In this document: in pieces, positions 47,603 through 57,202 of the stretch
Numbering within the stretch: the stretch's first letter is position 1
Layout: every line of letters starts with the position of its first letter
Source of the DNA: Kosakonia oryzae
GTDB taxonomy: Bacteria > Pseudomonadota > Gammaproteobacteria > Enterobacterales > Enterobacteriaceae
DNA length: 64,000 nt
Reading direction: 5' to 3'
Assembly: GCF_001658025.2 (NCBI RefSeq)
Contig: NZ_CP014007.2
Span: 4,278,001 to 4,342,000, forward strand
Notes under the pieces: generated by a model
The model's database searches: none
What the model was told of the DNA's origin: nothing
Seen by the model: only the letters and a program-made list of their open reading frames with translations
Program-made: the position numbers and the translations under genes

Positions 47603-48315
47603 GGCGTATCGTCCTCGAGATGAATGGCCTGGATCAGGGCATGTTGCAGGTCGAGCAGATGTTCACGCATCGCCAGAAAAGCCTCCTGCGGCTGGCGCTG
47701 CCGGATGGCGTGCATAATGCGGTGGTGGTGATCGTTATAACGATCGACCTTCGCCGGAGTACGCGCCAGCTCCCGCAGATGGTGCCAGGCGGGTTCGCGA
47801 CGCACGGCGTCAATGGCATCAAAAAGACCGAGCATCAAACGGTTTCCCGCCGCTTCAGCGATGGCCCGGTGAAAAGCGCTGTCCCATAGCTCATTAAGAT
47901 CCGGATCGTCCGGATTGACGTTATCGATGCGTTCCAGCATGCGCTGCATCAGCGCCAGGTTTTCCGGGCTGGCGCGAAGTGCCGCCAGCCGCGCAAGCCC
48001 CGGCTCAACCTGCAAGCGCGCTTCCATCACTTCCAGCATATTGGTTTGTTGCACCAGTCCCTGGAGTGCCAGCGGCGCGACCGGCGCAGCGGGGCCAATA
48101 AACGTGCCTTTGCCCTGCTTACGCCAGATCCGTCCCTCTTCTTCCAGTACGTCCAGCGCACGGCGTACTTCTCGCCGCCCAACGCCTAAGCGTTCCGCCA
48201 GTTCACGTTCTGTGGGCAGTGGAGTCCCTGGTGTTGACTCATGTTGGTGAATAAGCCCACGAAGTTGTTCAAGCGCCGTACTGGAATTTGCCAGATAGCG
48301 TGACGGTTTTTCCAT
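47599..48315 (-). CDS. GntR/FadR-subfamily transcriptional regulator (FCD domain)
   Basis: A 238-residue regulator. Its N-terminal winged helix (about 15-75: PLPTERELAERLGVGRREVR, RALDVLEEEGRIWRKQGKG) is followed by an all-helical FCD effector domain with metal-binding histidines (SAFHRAIAEAAGNRL, DHHHRIMHAIRQR). It heads the peptide-transporter/GGT operon and would control it from the palindrome at 48412-48432, a half-site of which recurs at its own start codon. Confidence 0.9.
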   Translation of the reverse strand: MEKPSRYLANSSTALEQLRGLIHQHESTPGTPLPTERELAERLGVGRREVRRALDVLEEEGRIWRKQGKGTFIGPAAPVAPLALQGLVQQTNMLEVMEARLQVEPGLARLAALRASPENLALMQRMLERIDNVNPDDPDLNELWDSAFHRAIAEAAGNRLMLGLFDAIDAVRREPAWHHLRELARTPAKVDRYNDHHHRIMHAIRQRQPQEAFLAMREHLLDLQHALIQAIHLEDDTP

Positions 48316-48323
48316 ATTGGTTC
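48316..48323. promoter_or_regulatory. Second half-site at the GntR start codon
   Basis: On the minus strand GAACCAAT lies directly before the GntR ATG, the same eight bases as each arm of the upstream palindrome. Binding here could block ribosomes or polymerase and add autoregulation. Confidence 0.4.
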
Positions 48324-48411
48324 ATCCGTAATTCGCGTTATCTTTTTCTTTAATTACAAGTATTTAATTATTTAATCCGTGATGTGTCGCCCTTATAACT
48401 AAGCAATTAAC

Positions 48412-48432
48412 GAACCAATTACGTATTGGTTC
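48412..48432. promoter_or_regulatory. Candidate GntR operator (8-5-8 palindrome)
   Basis: GAACCAAT and ATTGGTTC are perfect inverted arms separated by TACGT, about 97 bases before the GntR start. Size and place fit an FCD-type GntR dimer. The AT-rich stretches on both sides could hold the promoter. Confidence 0.6.
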
Positions 48433-48524
48433 AGTCATATTTTTGAAATTTTTGTTAATACTTTGATTTACTAATGTTTATTTTTTGCGGACGAAACGAC
48501 AGGGTATAAGCGAAGTGCTTCATC

Positions 48525-48561
48525 GTGCAAAGAATGCACAACTTTAGTGCAAGGAATGCAC
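48525..48561. promoter_or_regulatory. Tandem GTGCA/TGCAC repeats; NtrC-like site in the middle
   Basis: GTGCAAAGAATGCAC (48525-48539) and GTGCAAGGAATGCAC (48547-48561) are near-identical palindromes with 22-base spacing. Between them TGCACAACTTTAGTGCA (48535-48551) fits the NtrC consensus TGCAC-N7-GTGCA. It lies about 220 bases before the operon, a usual enhancer distance. A clear sigma-54 promoter was not found. Confidence 0.4.
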
Positions 48562-48590
48562 TAAAACGGGAGGGATTGCCCGGGGGCGTT

Positions 48591-49066
48591 GGCGCTTACC
48601 GGCTTACATTATTGGCTGTGGCGTAGGCCAGATAAGGCGGAGCCGCCATCCGGCAATCGTGCCTCCGGGCGTTTTGAGATTATTGTGGAATTATTCCGTT
48701 CACCATGCGTGCGGGAGTTTCTGTAAACCTTTATGCGGTGAACGGGATAAGGGGCGCTTACCGCGCTCCCCTTATCAATCCCCGCGGCCCCGCAGGAAAT
48801 CGGTGCTACGCACTACGCTCACCTCCCGGTCATCTGCCTGCGGTCAGCTCAACTCGCCCTCCATGGCTCGGTTCGCCTCTGGACGCCATCCAGGGCGTCC
48901 AGACCTTGTCATCTGCCCTCCGGCTCGCCGATTTCAGCGGGGACTCAACCCCATCGCTTCAGCTTTTTTATTCATCGTAAGAAAGGTGTCGCTGCAGGGA
49001 AATACCCGGAGGCTATGGCGCTTACCGGGTTTACATTGTTGGCTGTGGCGAAGCCGCCATCCGGCA
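48591..49066. repeat. Structured intergenic block between direct REP-type repeats
   Basis: Two related segments in the same orientation, 48591-48655 and 49017-49066, share GGCGCTTACCGG, a TTACATT-TTGGCTGTGGCG stretch and GCCGCCATCCGGCA. Between them lie about 360 bases with a strong hairpin (GATAAGGGG / CCCCTTATC at 48746-48776) and a second one near 48888-48901 (GGACGCC / GGGCGTCC). No credible protein is encoded. Confidence 0.55.
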
Positions 49067-49072
49067 GGTTTG

Positions 49073-49954
49073 TTAAAGTTGTCCGGCGCGGCGGGCGGCG
49101 GTACGTGCCAGCGCGGCCCAGTCGAGATGCCCTTCATCATGAGCCAGGCTTTCGACATGCGCTGCGCGCAGCGTACCGGCAATCGCCATTGGCACATTCA
49201 CCCGCTCGGCGGCATCCTGCGCCAGACGCACATCCTTCAGCCCCAGCGCCAGCTTAAACCCGGCTGGCTCGAAGGTGTCGCTGGCAATCGCCTGGCCGTA
49301 ACCTTTATAGACCGGCGCGGCAAACAACGTGGAGGTGATTAAATCAATAAAATCGGCTTTATTAACCTCATGCCCCTGCACCAGCGCAACCGCCTCGCCC
49401 ATCGTGCCAATGGCGCTGGCAATCATAAAGTTGGCCGCCAGCTTCGTGGCATTCGCCTGCTCCGGCCGCGCACCAAGATACCAGGTCTTCTGACCGAGCA
49501 CATCCAGCAGCGGCTGCACCTTTGCCAGCAGCGCGCTGTCGCCAGCCGCCAGAATATTTAACTGCCCCGCCTCGGCAACATTTACCCGCCCCAGTACCGG
49601 CGCGGCAAGATAACCGATATTACGCGCCCGGTGCAGTTGCGCCAGTTCCACCGCCAGATCGACAGAGATAGTCGCCATATTCAGGTGGATAGCCCCGGGT
49701 TTCAGCGTTGCCAGCACATCGCCCTCCAGCACGACGCTGCGCGTGGCGTTATCGTCCGCCAGAATGGAAATAACCACATCAGCATCCCTCACCGCTTCCG
49801 CGGCCGTTTCCGCTGCGGTGGCGCCCAGCGATGCCAGTTTCTCGCGCGGCCCGGCAGAGCGATTCCAGCCCTGAACCTGATAACCGGCTTTGATTAGATT
49901 CGCGGCCATTGGCAACCCCATGGTGCCAAGCCCCAGAAACGCAATCTTCATCAC
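49073..49954 (-). CDS. Beta-hydroxyacid dehydrogenase-family NAD(P)-binding protein
   Basis: A 293-residue protein of the 3-hydroxyisobutyrate / tartronate semialdehyde reductase family. The Rossmann motif is FLGLGTMGLPMAANLIKAGY at the N-terminus; the catalytic lysine lies in ATKLAANFMIASA. The substrate-binding segment, usually GXXGXAXXG near residue 120, is APVLGRVNVAEAGQLNILAAG here. It stands alone beside cysH. The substrate is unknown; succinic semialdehyde or tartronate-type compounds are possible. Confidence 0.88.
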   Translation of the reverse strand: MMKIAFLGLGTMGLPMAANLIKAGYQVQGWNRSAGPREKLASLGATAAETAAEAVRDADVVISILADDNATRSVVLEGDVLATLKPGAIHLNMATISVDLAVELAQLHRARNIGYLAAPVLGRVNVAEAGQLNILAAGDSALLAKVQPLLDVLGQKTWYLGARPEQANATKLAANFMIASAIGTMGEAVALVQGHEVNKADFIDLITSTLFAAPVYKGYGQAIASDTFEPAGFKLALGLKDVRLAQDAAERVNVPMAIAGTLRAAHVESLAHDEGHLDWAALARTAARRAGQL

Positions 49955-50046
49955 AATGCTCCTGTTGTTAGGTGACTGTGTTTAACTATAAAAAAGGCAG
50001 GGATTGCTCCCTGCCTCATTGTGTTTCAAAGTTTGATGCTGCCCGC

Positions 50047-50781
50047 TTAACCTTCGTGCAGCCCGCATTCGCGTTTCAGACCGAAGAAGCGCGTCTCCTC
50101 TTCCGCCATGCCCGGCTCCCATTTGCGGGTGGTGTGCGTGTCGCCTACGGAGAGATAACCCTGATCCCACAGCGGGTGATAATTCAGGCCGTGCTTTTGC
50201 AGGTACTGATATACCGTGCGGTTGTCCCAGTCGATAATTGGCAGCACTTTAAATACGCCGCGCTGGATAGCCAGCACCGGCAGATTAGCGCGGCTACCGG
50301 ATTGTTCGCGGCGCAGACCGGCAAACCAGGTTTGCGCGTTCAGCTCGGCTAGAGCGCGATTCATCGGTTCAACTTTGTTGATTTCATTGTATTTTTCAAT
50401 GCCTTCAACGCCCTGTTCCCACAGCTTACCGTAACGCGCTTCCTGCCATGCCGGGCTTTGCTCTGCCCGGAATACTTTCAGGTTCAGCTTGAGCTTGTCT
50501 GTCAGCTCGTCGATAAACTGGTAAGTTTCCGGAAACAGATAGCCGGTGTCAGTCAGGATCACCGGAATGTTCGGATGAACCTGGTTGACCAGATGCAAGC
50601 TTACCGCCGCCTGGATACCGAAGCTGGAGGAGAGCACATACTCGCCCGGCAGGTTTTCCAGCGCCCAGCCGACGCGCTCTTCGGCGTTCAGCTTTTCGAG
50701 TTGCGCATTGGTTTCAGCAAGCTGAAGCACACGTTCAACTTTCGGCAGTTCATTCAGCGCATTCAGATCGAGTCTGGACAT
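50047..50781 (-). CDS. cysH: Phosphoadenosine phosphosulfate (PAPS) reductase
   Basis: A 244-residue protein. The PP-loop-like [16 protein letters not shown] region and the C-terminal redox-active cysteine in RECGLHEG are intact. It reduces PAPS to sulfite with thioredoxin in the cytoplasm. It follows cysI after 156 bases of REP sequence, so it may be separately stabilised in the cysJIH message. Confidence 0.97.
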   Translation of the reverse strand: MSRLDLNALNELPKVERVLQLAETNAQLEKLNAEERVGWALENLPGEYVLSSSFGIQAAVSLHLVNQVHPNIPVILTDTGYLFPETYQFIDELTDKLKLNLKVFRAEQSPAWQEARYGKLWEQGVEGIEKYNEINKVEPMNRALAELNAQTWFAGLRREQSGSRANLPVLAIQRGVFKVLPIIDWDNRTVYQYLQKHGLNYHPLWDQGYLSVGDTHTTRKWEPGMAEEETRFFGLKRECGLHEG

Positions 50782-50802
50782 AAGTTCCTCACCGTGTTCA
50801 TT

Positions 50803-50935
50803 GCCTGATGGCGCTGCGCTTATCAGGCCTACAGATTACCGGGTTTACTGCCTGATGGCATTTCGCTTATCAGGCCTACAAATTACGCCAATCCCAGGCC
50901 GGATAACGCGTTTACGCCGCCATCCGGCATTACTG
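50803..50935. repeat. REP/BIME between cysI and cysH
   Basis: Two near-identical CCTGATGGC ... GCTTATCAGGCCTACA units (about 50804-50834 and 50852-50880), then a third, inverted one (GGCCGGATAACGCG ... CGCCATCCGGCA, to 50930). Confidence 0.9.
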
Positions 50936-50937
50936 CA

Positions 50938-52650
50938 TTATTCCCAGAAATCGCGCGCCGGATCGAGTACCGGACGGACGATCCCGGCACGAATGGTGAA
51001 ATCACCGAAGCCTTCACCCTCTTCACGCTCGCTTGCCCAGCGAGCGATCAGTTCATCAAGCGTCGCCAGAATTTCCGTTTCGGTGATATTTTCCCGGAAC
51101 ATACGCGGAATACGCGTACCGATGCGGTTACCGCCAATATGCAGGTTGTAGCGACCCGGCGCTTTACCGACCAGCCCCACTTCCGCCAGCATTGCGCGGC
51201 CGCAGCCGTTCGGGCAACCCGTGACGCGCAGCACGATATGATCGTCGCCGACGCCATGTTTCTCCATCACCGCTTCCACTTTATCCACAAATGAAGGCAG
51301 GAAACGTTCGGCTTCGGCCATGGCCAGCGGGCAGGTCGGGAACGACACGCAGGCCATAGAATTTTCACGCTGCGGTTTCACCGCATCCATTAAGCCGTGA
51401 CTGCGCGCCAGTTTTTCGATTTTCGCTTTCTGGCTTTCCGGCACGCCGGCCACAATCAGATTCTGGTTCGCCGTTAAACGGAAGTCGCCTTTATGGATCT
51501 TAGCAATTTCCAGCAGACCGGTTTTCAGCGGACGGCCCGGATAATCCAGAATACGGCCATTTTCAATAAACAGCGTCAGGTGCCATTTATTATCGATACC
51601 TTTCACCCAGCCAATGCGATCGCCGCGACCGGTGAATTCGTACGGGCGAATCGGTTCGAATTTGATCCCCGCGCGGCGTTCCACTTCCGCTTTGAAGGTG
51701 TCGATGCCAACGCGTTCCAGCGTGTATTTGGTTTTGGCGTTTTTACGGTCGGTACGGTTACCCCAGTCGCGCTGGGTGGTGACCACCGCTTCCGCCACCG
51801 CCAGCGTATGCTCCAGCGGCAGATAACCAAACTCGCTGGCGGTGCGGGCGTAGGTTTTCTTATTACCGTGTTCAATGGAAAGCCCGCCGCCCACCAGCAG
51901 GTTAAAACCGACCAGCTTGCCGTTTTCCGCGACCGCCACAAAGTTCATGTCGTTGGCGTGCAGATCCACATCGTTCTGCGGCGGAATGACCACCGTGGTT
52001 TTGAACTTACGCGGCAGGTAAGTTTTCCCTAAGATAGGCTCTTCGTCCGTAGTCGCCACTTTCTCGGCGTCGTGCCAGATCTCAGCATAAGCGCGGGTAC
52101 GCGGCAGCAGATGCTCGGAGAGCTTTTTCGCCCACTCGTAAGCTTCTGCATGCAGTTCCGACTCAACCGGGTTCGACGTACAGAGTACATTACGGTTAAC
52201 GTCGTTGGCGGTCGCCAGCGCGTCCAGCCCGACTTCATGCAGCATCTGGTGTGCCGGTTTGACGTTCTTTTTCAGAATGCCGTGGAACTGGAACGTCTGG
52301 CGGTTGGTCAGGCGAATGCTGCCGTAGATCGTCTTATCGTCGGCAAATTTATCAATCGACAGCCACTGCTTCGGTGTAATGATGCCGCCCGGCAGACGGC
52401 AGCGCAGCATCATCGCGTGGCGCGGCTCCAGTTTCTGCTCGGCGCGTTCGGCGCGAATATCGCGGTCATCTTGCTGATACATGCCGTGAAAACGGATCAG
52501 CAGGAAGTTGTCGCCGTTGAAACCGCCGGTCAGGCCGTCGTGCAGATCTTCTGCAATCGTGCCGCGCAGATAGTTGCTTTCGAGCTTCAGGCGCTCGGCG
52601 TCGGCCAGTTTACCTTCGACCACCAGTGGGCCGGGATGTTTTTCACTCAT
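50938..52650 (-). CDS. cysI: Sulfite reductase (NADPH) hemoprotein beta-component
   Basis: A 570-residue protein, the E. coli length. The siroheme/[4Fe-4S] ligands are in [18 protein letters not shown] and [15 protein letters not shown]. It reduces sulfite to sulfide with six electrons from CysJ. Its ATG overlaps the cysJ stop by one base, so the two are coupled. Confidence 0.98.
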   Translation of the reverse strand: MSEKHPGPLVVEGKLADAERLKLESNYLRGTIAEDLHDGLTGGFNGDNFLLIRFHGMYQQDDRDIRAERAEQKLEPRHAMMLRCRLPGGIITPKQWLSIDKFADDKTIYGSIRLTNRQTFQFHGILKKNVKPAHQMLHEVGLDALATANDVNRNVLCTSNPVESELHAEAYEWAKKLSEHLLPRTRAYAEIWHDAEKVATTDEEPILGKTYLPRKFKTTVVIPPQNDVDLHANDMNFVAVAENGKLVGFNLLVGGGLSIEHGNKKTYARTASEFGYLPLEHTLAVAEAVVTTQRDWGNRTDRKNAKTKYTLERVGIDTFKAEVERRAGIKFEPIRPYEFTGRGDRIGWVKGIDNKWHLTLFIENGRILDYPGRPLKTGLLEIAKIHKGDFRLTANQNLIVAGVPESQKAKIEKLARSHGLMDAVKPQRENSMACVSFPTCPLAMAEAERFLPSFVDKVEAVMEKHGVGDDHIVLRVTGCPNGCGRAMLAEVGLVGKAPGRYNLHIGGNRIGTRIPRMFRENITETEILATLDELIARWASEREEGEGFGDFTIRAGIVRPVLDPARDFWE

Positions 52651-54455
52651 TAGTAGACATCTCGCTGATAACGGCGCTCAACGCGCAGCTCACTTAAAAA
52701 TTCATCCGCCGCTTCGGTATCCATGCCACCGAATTCGGCAATCACGTCCAGTAAAGCCTGCTCGACATCTTTCGCCATGCGATTGGCGTCGCCGCAGACA
52801 TAAATGTGCGCACCGTCATTGATCCAGCGCCACAGTTCTGCGCCCTGTTCGCGCAGTTTGTCTTGTACGTAGACTTTTTCTTTTTGATCGCGGGACCAGG
52901 CCAAATCAATGCGATTCAGCACGCCCTCTTTAACGTAACGCTGCCACTCCACCTGATAGAGGAAATCTTCGGTGAAGTGTGGGTTGCCAAAGAACAGCCA
53001 GTTTTTACCCGGCGCTTCATCGGCCGCGCGTTGTTGAATAAAGGCGCGGAACGGCGCAATGCCCGTGCCCGGGCCAATCATAATCACCGGCGTTTCCGGG
53101 TTGGCAGGCAGGCGGAAGTTATCGTTGTGCTCAATGAACACCCGCACTTCGCCCTCTTCTTCCACGCGATCCGCGAGGAAACTGGAAGCACCGCCCGCAC
53201 GCGCACGCCCTTCCACTTCGTAACGCACCACGCCGACGGTGATATGCACTTCGTTTTCCACTTCCGCCTGCGAAGAGGCAATGGAGTAGAGGCGCGGCGT
53301 CAACGGACGCAGCAGACCAATCAGCGCTTGCGCATCAAGCTGCGCCGGGGAGAAACGCACCATATCAACAATCGGCGTTGTCGCGGCATAGTGCTGCAAC
53401 CGGGCTTTATCACCCACCAGCGGCAACAGCGTTTCGCTGCGCGTCAGCGTGGCGTAATTCTCCACGATGTTGGCGGTATTGACCGTCAGCTCGAAGTGCC
53501 ACTGCAACGCTTCAGCGAGCGGCTGTGTTTTACCGTCAACGGTGACCGGTTCATCGCCTTTCAACCACAGCAGTTCCACCAGTTCTTTCACCAGAGCCGG
53601 ATCGTTCTGATACCAGACGCCCAGCGCGTCACCCGGCTGGTAGCGCAACCCTGAATCCCCGAGATCGATTTCGATATGGCGAACGTCTTTTTCGGAATGA
53701 CGACCGGTGATTTTTTGGTTCACGGACAAGCTCGCCGTCAACGGCGCTTCTTTAGTATAGGGGCTGGAGAAAACCTCGTTCACCGCGCCCGTCGCGCTCG
53801 CCACCGCCTGCGCCGGAGAATCTTTCGGTACGCGGGCTTTCAACACCTCGACGATGCGCGCGCGCCATTCGGCAGCCGCAGCCTGGTATTCGACATCGGC
53901 GTCAACGCGATCCAGCAGGCGCTCCGCGCCCAATTCAGCGAGTTTGCTGTCGAAGTCTTTCCCTGCCTGGCAGAAGAATTCATACGACGTATCGCCAAGG
54001 CCGAACACCGCAAAGGCGGTGCCATCCAGTTTTGGCGCTTTTTTCGAGAACAGGAATTTATGCAGCGCAACGGCTTCTTCCGGCGCTTCGCCCTCACCCT
54101 GGGTGGAAGCCACCATCACCAGCAATTTTTCGTTAGCGATCTGTTTGAACTTGTAGTCACCGGCGTTAACCAGGCTGACGTTCAGTTTCGCCGCCAGCAG
54201 ATCGTCGCGCAGCGCTTCCGCTACACGGCGAGCGTTGCCGGTTTGCGACGCGGAAATCAGCGTAATTGCCGGGATCTCTGCTGCCGATACCGGGACGGTA
54301 GCTGCAGCCGCGGGCTGTTGGTTCAGTACGCCCCAGAAATAACCAGAAACCCAGGCTAACTGGGTGGGCGTCAAATCAGTGGTTGCGGCCTGAAGGCGCG
54401 CCAGTTGCTCCGGGTTTAGCGGCAGCAACGCGGAAGGTGGAGCCTGAGTTGTCAT
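52650..54455 (-). CDS. cysJ: Sulfite reductase (NADPH) flavoprotein alpha-component
   Basis: A 601-residue protein (E. coli 599). It has an N-terminal flavodoxin domain (about 65-200: [37 protein letters not shown]), then FAD- and NADPH-binding domains ([32 protein letters not shown]) and the usual [10 protein letters not shown] end. It passes electrons from NADPH through FAD and FMN to CysI. Confidence 0.97.
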   Translation of the reverse strand: MTTQAPPSALLPLNPEQLARLQAATTDLTPTQLAWVSGYFWGVLNQQPAAAATVPVSAAEIPAITLISASQTGNARRVAEALRDDLLAAKLNVSLVNAGDYKFKQIANEKLLVMVASTQGEGEAPEEAVALHKFLFSKKAPKLDGTAFAVFGLGDTSYEFFCQAGKDFDSKLAELGAERLLDRVDADVEYQAAAAEWRARIVEVLKARVPKDSPAQAVASATGAVNEVFSSPYTKEAPLTASLSVNQKITGRHSEKDVRHIEIDLGDSGLRYQPGDALGVWYQNDPALVKELVELLWLKGDEPVTVDGKTQPLAEALQWHFELTVNTANIVENYATLTRSETLLPLVGDKARLQHYAATTPIVDMVRFSPAQLDAQALIGLLRPLTPRLYSIASSQAEVENEVHITVGVVRYEVEGRARAGGASSFLADRVEEEGEVRVFIEHNDNFRLPANPETPVIMIGPGTGIAPFRAFIQQRAADEAPGKNWLFFGNPHFTEDFLYQVEWQRYVKEGVLNRIDLAWSRDQKEKVYVQDKLREQGAELWRWINDGAHIYVCGDANRMAKDVEQALLDVIAEFGGMDTEAADEFLSELRVERRYQRDVY

Positions 54456-54814
54456 GCGTTGTTATGTTCCAGTAGCGAAAATTCCCCTTCGTTTTGCAGA
54501 CAGTCTTTTTCACGGTCAACAACGCAAAAACGATAAGGGGATATAATTTTAAAAACCGAAGTGAAACTAAGGTTAACGGCGGGATAATAACAATTAAAGA
54601 AAGGTTGGAAATAATAAATAACCAAAAGAACTAACCTGTTTTAGCTATAGTTATTAACACTAAAACAGGTTAATTAACTTATTGAATTACAACAACAAAA
54701 TAAATACAGGCTGGTGGTATTTCACGAGTAAACACTTTTAGCGATTTTAGTTAATGCTAAAAAAGGTCATTTCCGCTACTATGCGGCGGTTTTTTGTCAG
54801 TCTGAGAGTGCATT
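54456..54814. other. cysJ - queD divergent control region, 359 bases
   Basis: AT-rich and gene-free. It should carry the CysB-activated cysJ promoter and the queD promoter; CysB sites are too degenerate to call by eye. A 13-bp inverted repeat lies at 54632-54672, and a small CCGC / GCGG hairpin with a T-run precedes queD near 54774-54795. Confidence 0.55.
54632..54672. repeat. 13-bp perfect inverted repeat in the cysJ - queD gap
   Basis: TAACCTGTTTTAG and CTAAAACAGGTTA pair perfectly around 15 bases. There is no strong T-run on either side, and it is about 140-180 bases from both starts, so it could be an operator or an RNA hairpin. Confidence 0.6.
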
Positions 54815-55177
54815 ATGTCGACCACGTTGTTTAAAGATTTCACCTTTGAAGCCGCTCACCATTTACCGCATGTCCCGCAAGGGCATAAGTGCGGTCGTCT
54901 GCATGGCCACTCCTTTATGGTGCGCCTGGAGATCACCGGCGAGGTGGATCCTTATACCGGCTGGATCATGGACTTCGCCGAACTGAAAGCGGCGTTTAAG
55001 CCGTTGTATGACAGGCTGGATCACTACTATCTGAATGAGATCCCGGGCCTGGAAAACCCCACCAGCGAAGTGCTGGCGAAGTGGATTTGGGATCAGATGA
55101 AGCCGGTTGTGCCGCTGCTGAGCGCAGTCATGGTGAAAGAGACCTGCACCGCAGGTTGCGTCTATCGCGGCGAATAA
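54815..55177 (+). CDS. queD: 6-carboxy-5,6,7,8-tetrahydropterin synthase QueD
   Basis: A 120-residue protein (E. coli 121). Zinc ligands are the histidines in FEAAHHLP and LHGHSF, with the catalytic cysteine in KCGRLHGH. It makes 6-carboxytetrahydropterin from dihydroneopterin triphosphate for queuosine synthesis. queE, the next pathway enzyme, lies 1 kb downstream on the other strand. Confidence 0.97.
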   Translation: MSTTLFKDFTFEAAHHLPHVPQGHKCGRLHGHSFMVRLEITGEVDPYTGWIMDFAELKAAFKPLYDRLDHYYLNEIPGLENPTSEVLAKWIWDQMKPVVPLLSAVMVKETCTAGCVYRGE

Positions 55178-55220
55178 GCGAGTCGGTCATTTCCTTGCGG
55201 AGATGACTGACCGATAGCCG

Positions 55221-56006
55221 TTAGCGAACCAGAAACCCCCCATCCACGACCAGCACATGGCCGTTGACATAATCTGCTGCGCGACTCGCAAGAAAAATCA
55301 TCGCCCCCATCAAATCCTGCTTATCCCCCCAGCGGTTCGCCGGAATATGATCCAACACCCAGCGATGCGTTTTGGCTTTACTGCGGGCGATCCGCGTAAT
55401 ATTCGTTGAATAATAACCCGGCGCAATACCATTAACCTGAATATTATATTGCGCCAGTTCATCACAATAGGATTTGGTAAATCCAACCAGTGCATGTTTT
55501 GTCGCAGAATAAGCCGGCGAACGTTGCCCATCGATATATGACAGAACAGAGCAAATATTAATTATTTTCCCGGAACGGCGTGGAATCATTATTTTTGCTG
55601 CATGGTAACTTAATTCGAATGCAGCAGTCAGATTGACATCCACCATCGGATCCCAGTCCTGACGATTAAAATCCAGCACGGAGTTTAAATGACAAATTCC
55701 GGCGTTATTTACCAGGATATCGACGGTACCAAAACGTTCACAGCAGGCGGCTATCACCGCTTGCGGCGCGCCTTTAGCGGTAATATCGATCTGCATAAAC
55801 TCCGCGCTGACCCCCTGCTTTTCGAGCATGGCTTTGGTTTCACCACCGTCGTCGGTCAGGCCGGGAATAAAAATATTAGCCCCCGCTTTAGCCAGTGCCA
55901 TTGAAAAAGCCTGCCCCAGCCCGGTATTTCCACCACTAACGATTGCTGTTTTCCCGTGTAGCGAAAAAAAATCTAAAGAGAATTCATTGAGTGAATCAAT
56001 TGACAT
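55221..56006 (-). CDS. ygcW: Classical SDR oxidoreductase YgcW
   Basis: From the ATG at 56006 the protein has 261 residues, matching E. coli YgcW; a TTG three bases earlier is not needed. The SDR motifs are TGxxxGxG-like (SGGNTGLGQAF), NNAG, the catalytic serine in ICSVLSY and YSATK. Activity is not established in the sources I recall; KduD-like sugar-ketone reduction is plausible. In E. coli the gene lies in the same queD-queE interval but among several others (ygcN-ygcE) that are absent here. Confidence 0.92.
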   Translation of the reverse strand: MSIDSLNEFSLDFFSLHGKTAIVSGGNTGLGQAFSMALAKAGANIFIPGLTDDGGETKAMLEKQGVSAEFMQIDITAKGAPQAVIAACCERFGTVDILVNNAGICHLNSVLDFNRQDWDPMVDVNLTAAFELSYHAAKIMIPRRSGKIINICSVLSYIDGQRSPAYSATKHALVGFTKSYCDELAQYNIQVNGIAPGYYSTNITRIARSKAKTHRWVLDHIPANRWGDKQDLMGAMIFLASRAADYVNGHVLVVDGGFLVR

Positions 56007-56114
56007 CAATAATACCTGAATTATTTTTTGTTAAAAACGCAGGGAATTATTAATGACGGCGCACAACTTAAAATGTGACGTACATCACAGTAAAAATTTC
56101 ATCAGATATTTCGC

Positions 56115-56142
56115 GGAAAAAACAACCCGCCAGGGCGGGCTG
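56115..56142 (-). terminator. queE terminator
   Basis: On the minus strand GCCCGCC / GGCGGGT with a short CT loop is followed by TGTTTTTTCC, six bases after the queE stop. Confidence 0.85.
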
Positions 56143-56147
56143 ATTTA

Positions 56148-56819
56148 TCAGGCAATGTTCAGGTACTTATGTGTCTGCATCGAGAGCCGCCAGTTGCGGG
56201 CGATACAGGTTTCAATACACAGGCGGGTTGCATCCTCTTTCTGGCTGATAGGCTGCAAGGCAATGACCCGCGGCTTGTCATCCGTTAACTGCGCCAGCAG
56301 TTCATCCAGCGCTTCGATATCGCGCACGCGCCCGACCGGATGCTTGATTTCATCCGCACGCTCCAGCGCCTGCAACAGCACATCGTAGCCACCGCGCATA
56401 TTCACCTTCGGCGATACTGTCACCCAGGTAGAATGGGAAGTGCGCACTTCGTGCGTGCCGCTGGTTTCGATCTGGCAGCTAAAACCGTTCAGCTCCAGCA
56501 GGCTGGTAAGCGGCGTTAAATCGTGGATGCAGGGTTCGCCGCCGGTGATCACCACATGGCGTGCCGTCCAGCCCTGGCGCGTAATAATCGCCAGCAGATC
56601 TTCACTACTGGCTGCGCCCCACTTATCGCTTTCTTTGGTTTTCGCAAGGATGCTGAACAGCGACACTTCCCGATCCGCAAGCTTATCCCAGGTGTGTTTG
56701 GTGTCGCACCAGGCGCAACCAACCGGGCATCCCTGTAAACGAATAAAAATGGCAGGAACGCCGGTAAAATAACCCTCACCTTGCAGGGTCTGGAACATCT
56801 CGTTAATCGGGTACTGCAT
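56148..56819 (-). CDS. queE: 7-carboxy-7-deazaguanine synthase QueE
   Basis: From the ATG at 56819 the protein has 223 residues, exactly the E. coli length. The radical-SAM cluster motif is GCPVGCAWCDTKHTW (CX3CX2C) and the SAM-binding GGEP is in VVITGGEPCIHD. It converts 6-carboxytetrahydropterin to 7-carboxy-7-deazaguanine in the queuosine pathway. Confidence 0.97.
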   Translation of the reverse strand: MQYPINEMFQTLQGEGYFTGVPAIFIRLQGCPVGCAWCDTKHTWDKLADREVSLFSILAKTKESDKWGAASSEDLLAIITRQGWTARHVVITGGEPCIHDLTPLTSLLELNGFSCQIETSGTHEVRTSHSTWVTVSPKVNMRGGYDVLLQALERADEIKHPVGRVRDIEALDELLAQLTDDKPRVIALQPISQKEDATRLCIETCIARNWRLSMQTHKYLNIA

Positions 56820-57202
56820 AGTCAACTCTGATCAGAAATAAACGCTAATTATTGCAGATCCTGGCTTAACCTTCATAGCCTTTCGCGGTATTGCGCTTTT
56901 TCTCCACCTGCGGCCGCTAAAAATGATGTAACTATCTATGTTTTTTCTTACACTTCGACGCAAATTGTCGTCGCCATTTCATACTGTCAATAAAAATATA
57001 AAGCATTTTAAATCAATGAGTTATTTTTTTGACATTTCGTGCTGGAATTAATTACTCACTGCCGTTGTCGAACGCAAATCCCCTTTCGTACTTTCCTTAA
57101 AACAAGCTTAAGAATCCTCCATTTCCCACTCCACTTTATTGATATGGCGTTTAGCTTTCCGTGCCTACAATCCGCCCGAGCAACGCTGGAGAGATAGCAT
57201 TC
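56820..57202. other. queE - SDR divergent intergenic region, 383 bases
   Basis: AT-rich with no supported gene. It should carry the promoters of queE and of the extended SDR. No clear operator was seen. Confidence 0.5.

Noticed and set aside
48520..48545. Possible sigma-54 promoter on the minus strand near the NtrC-like site
   Set aside because: The GC element fits, but the GG of the -24 element is TG, and the match overlaps the palindromes themselves.
48659..49342. 227-codon frame across the REP-type block and into the dehydrogenase gene
   Set aside because: It crosses repeats and runs antisense to a real gene, is rich in Arg/Pro/Ser, and has no start signal.
40385..50046. CRISPR array or cas genes beside cysH, as in E. 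coli
   Set aside because: No regular repeat-spacer pattern and no Cas-like protein was found in the window; the repeats here are REP-type palindromes.
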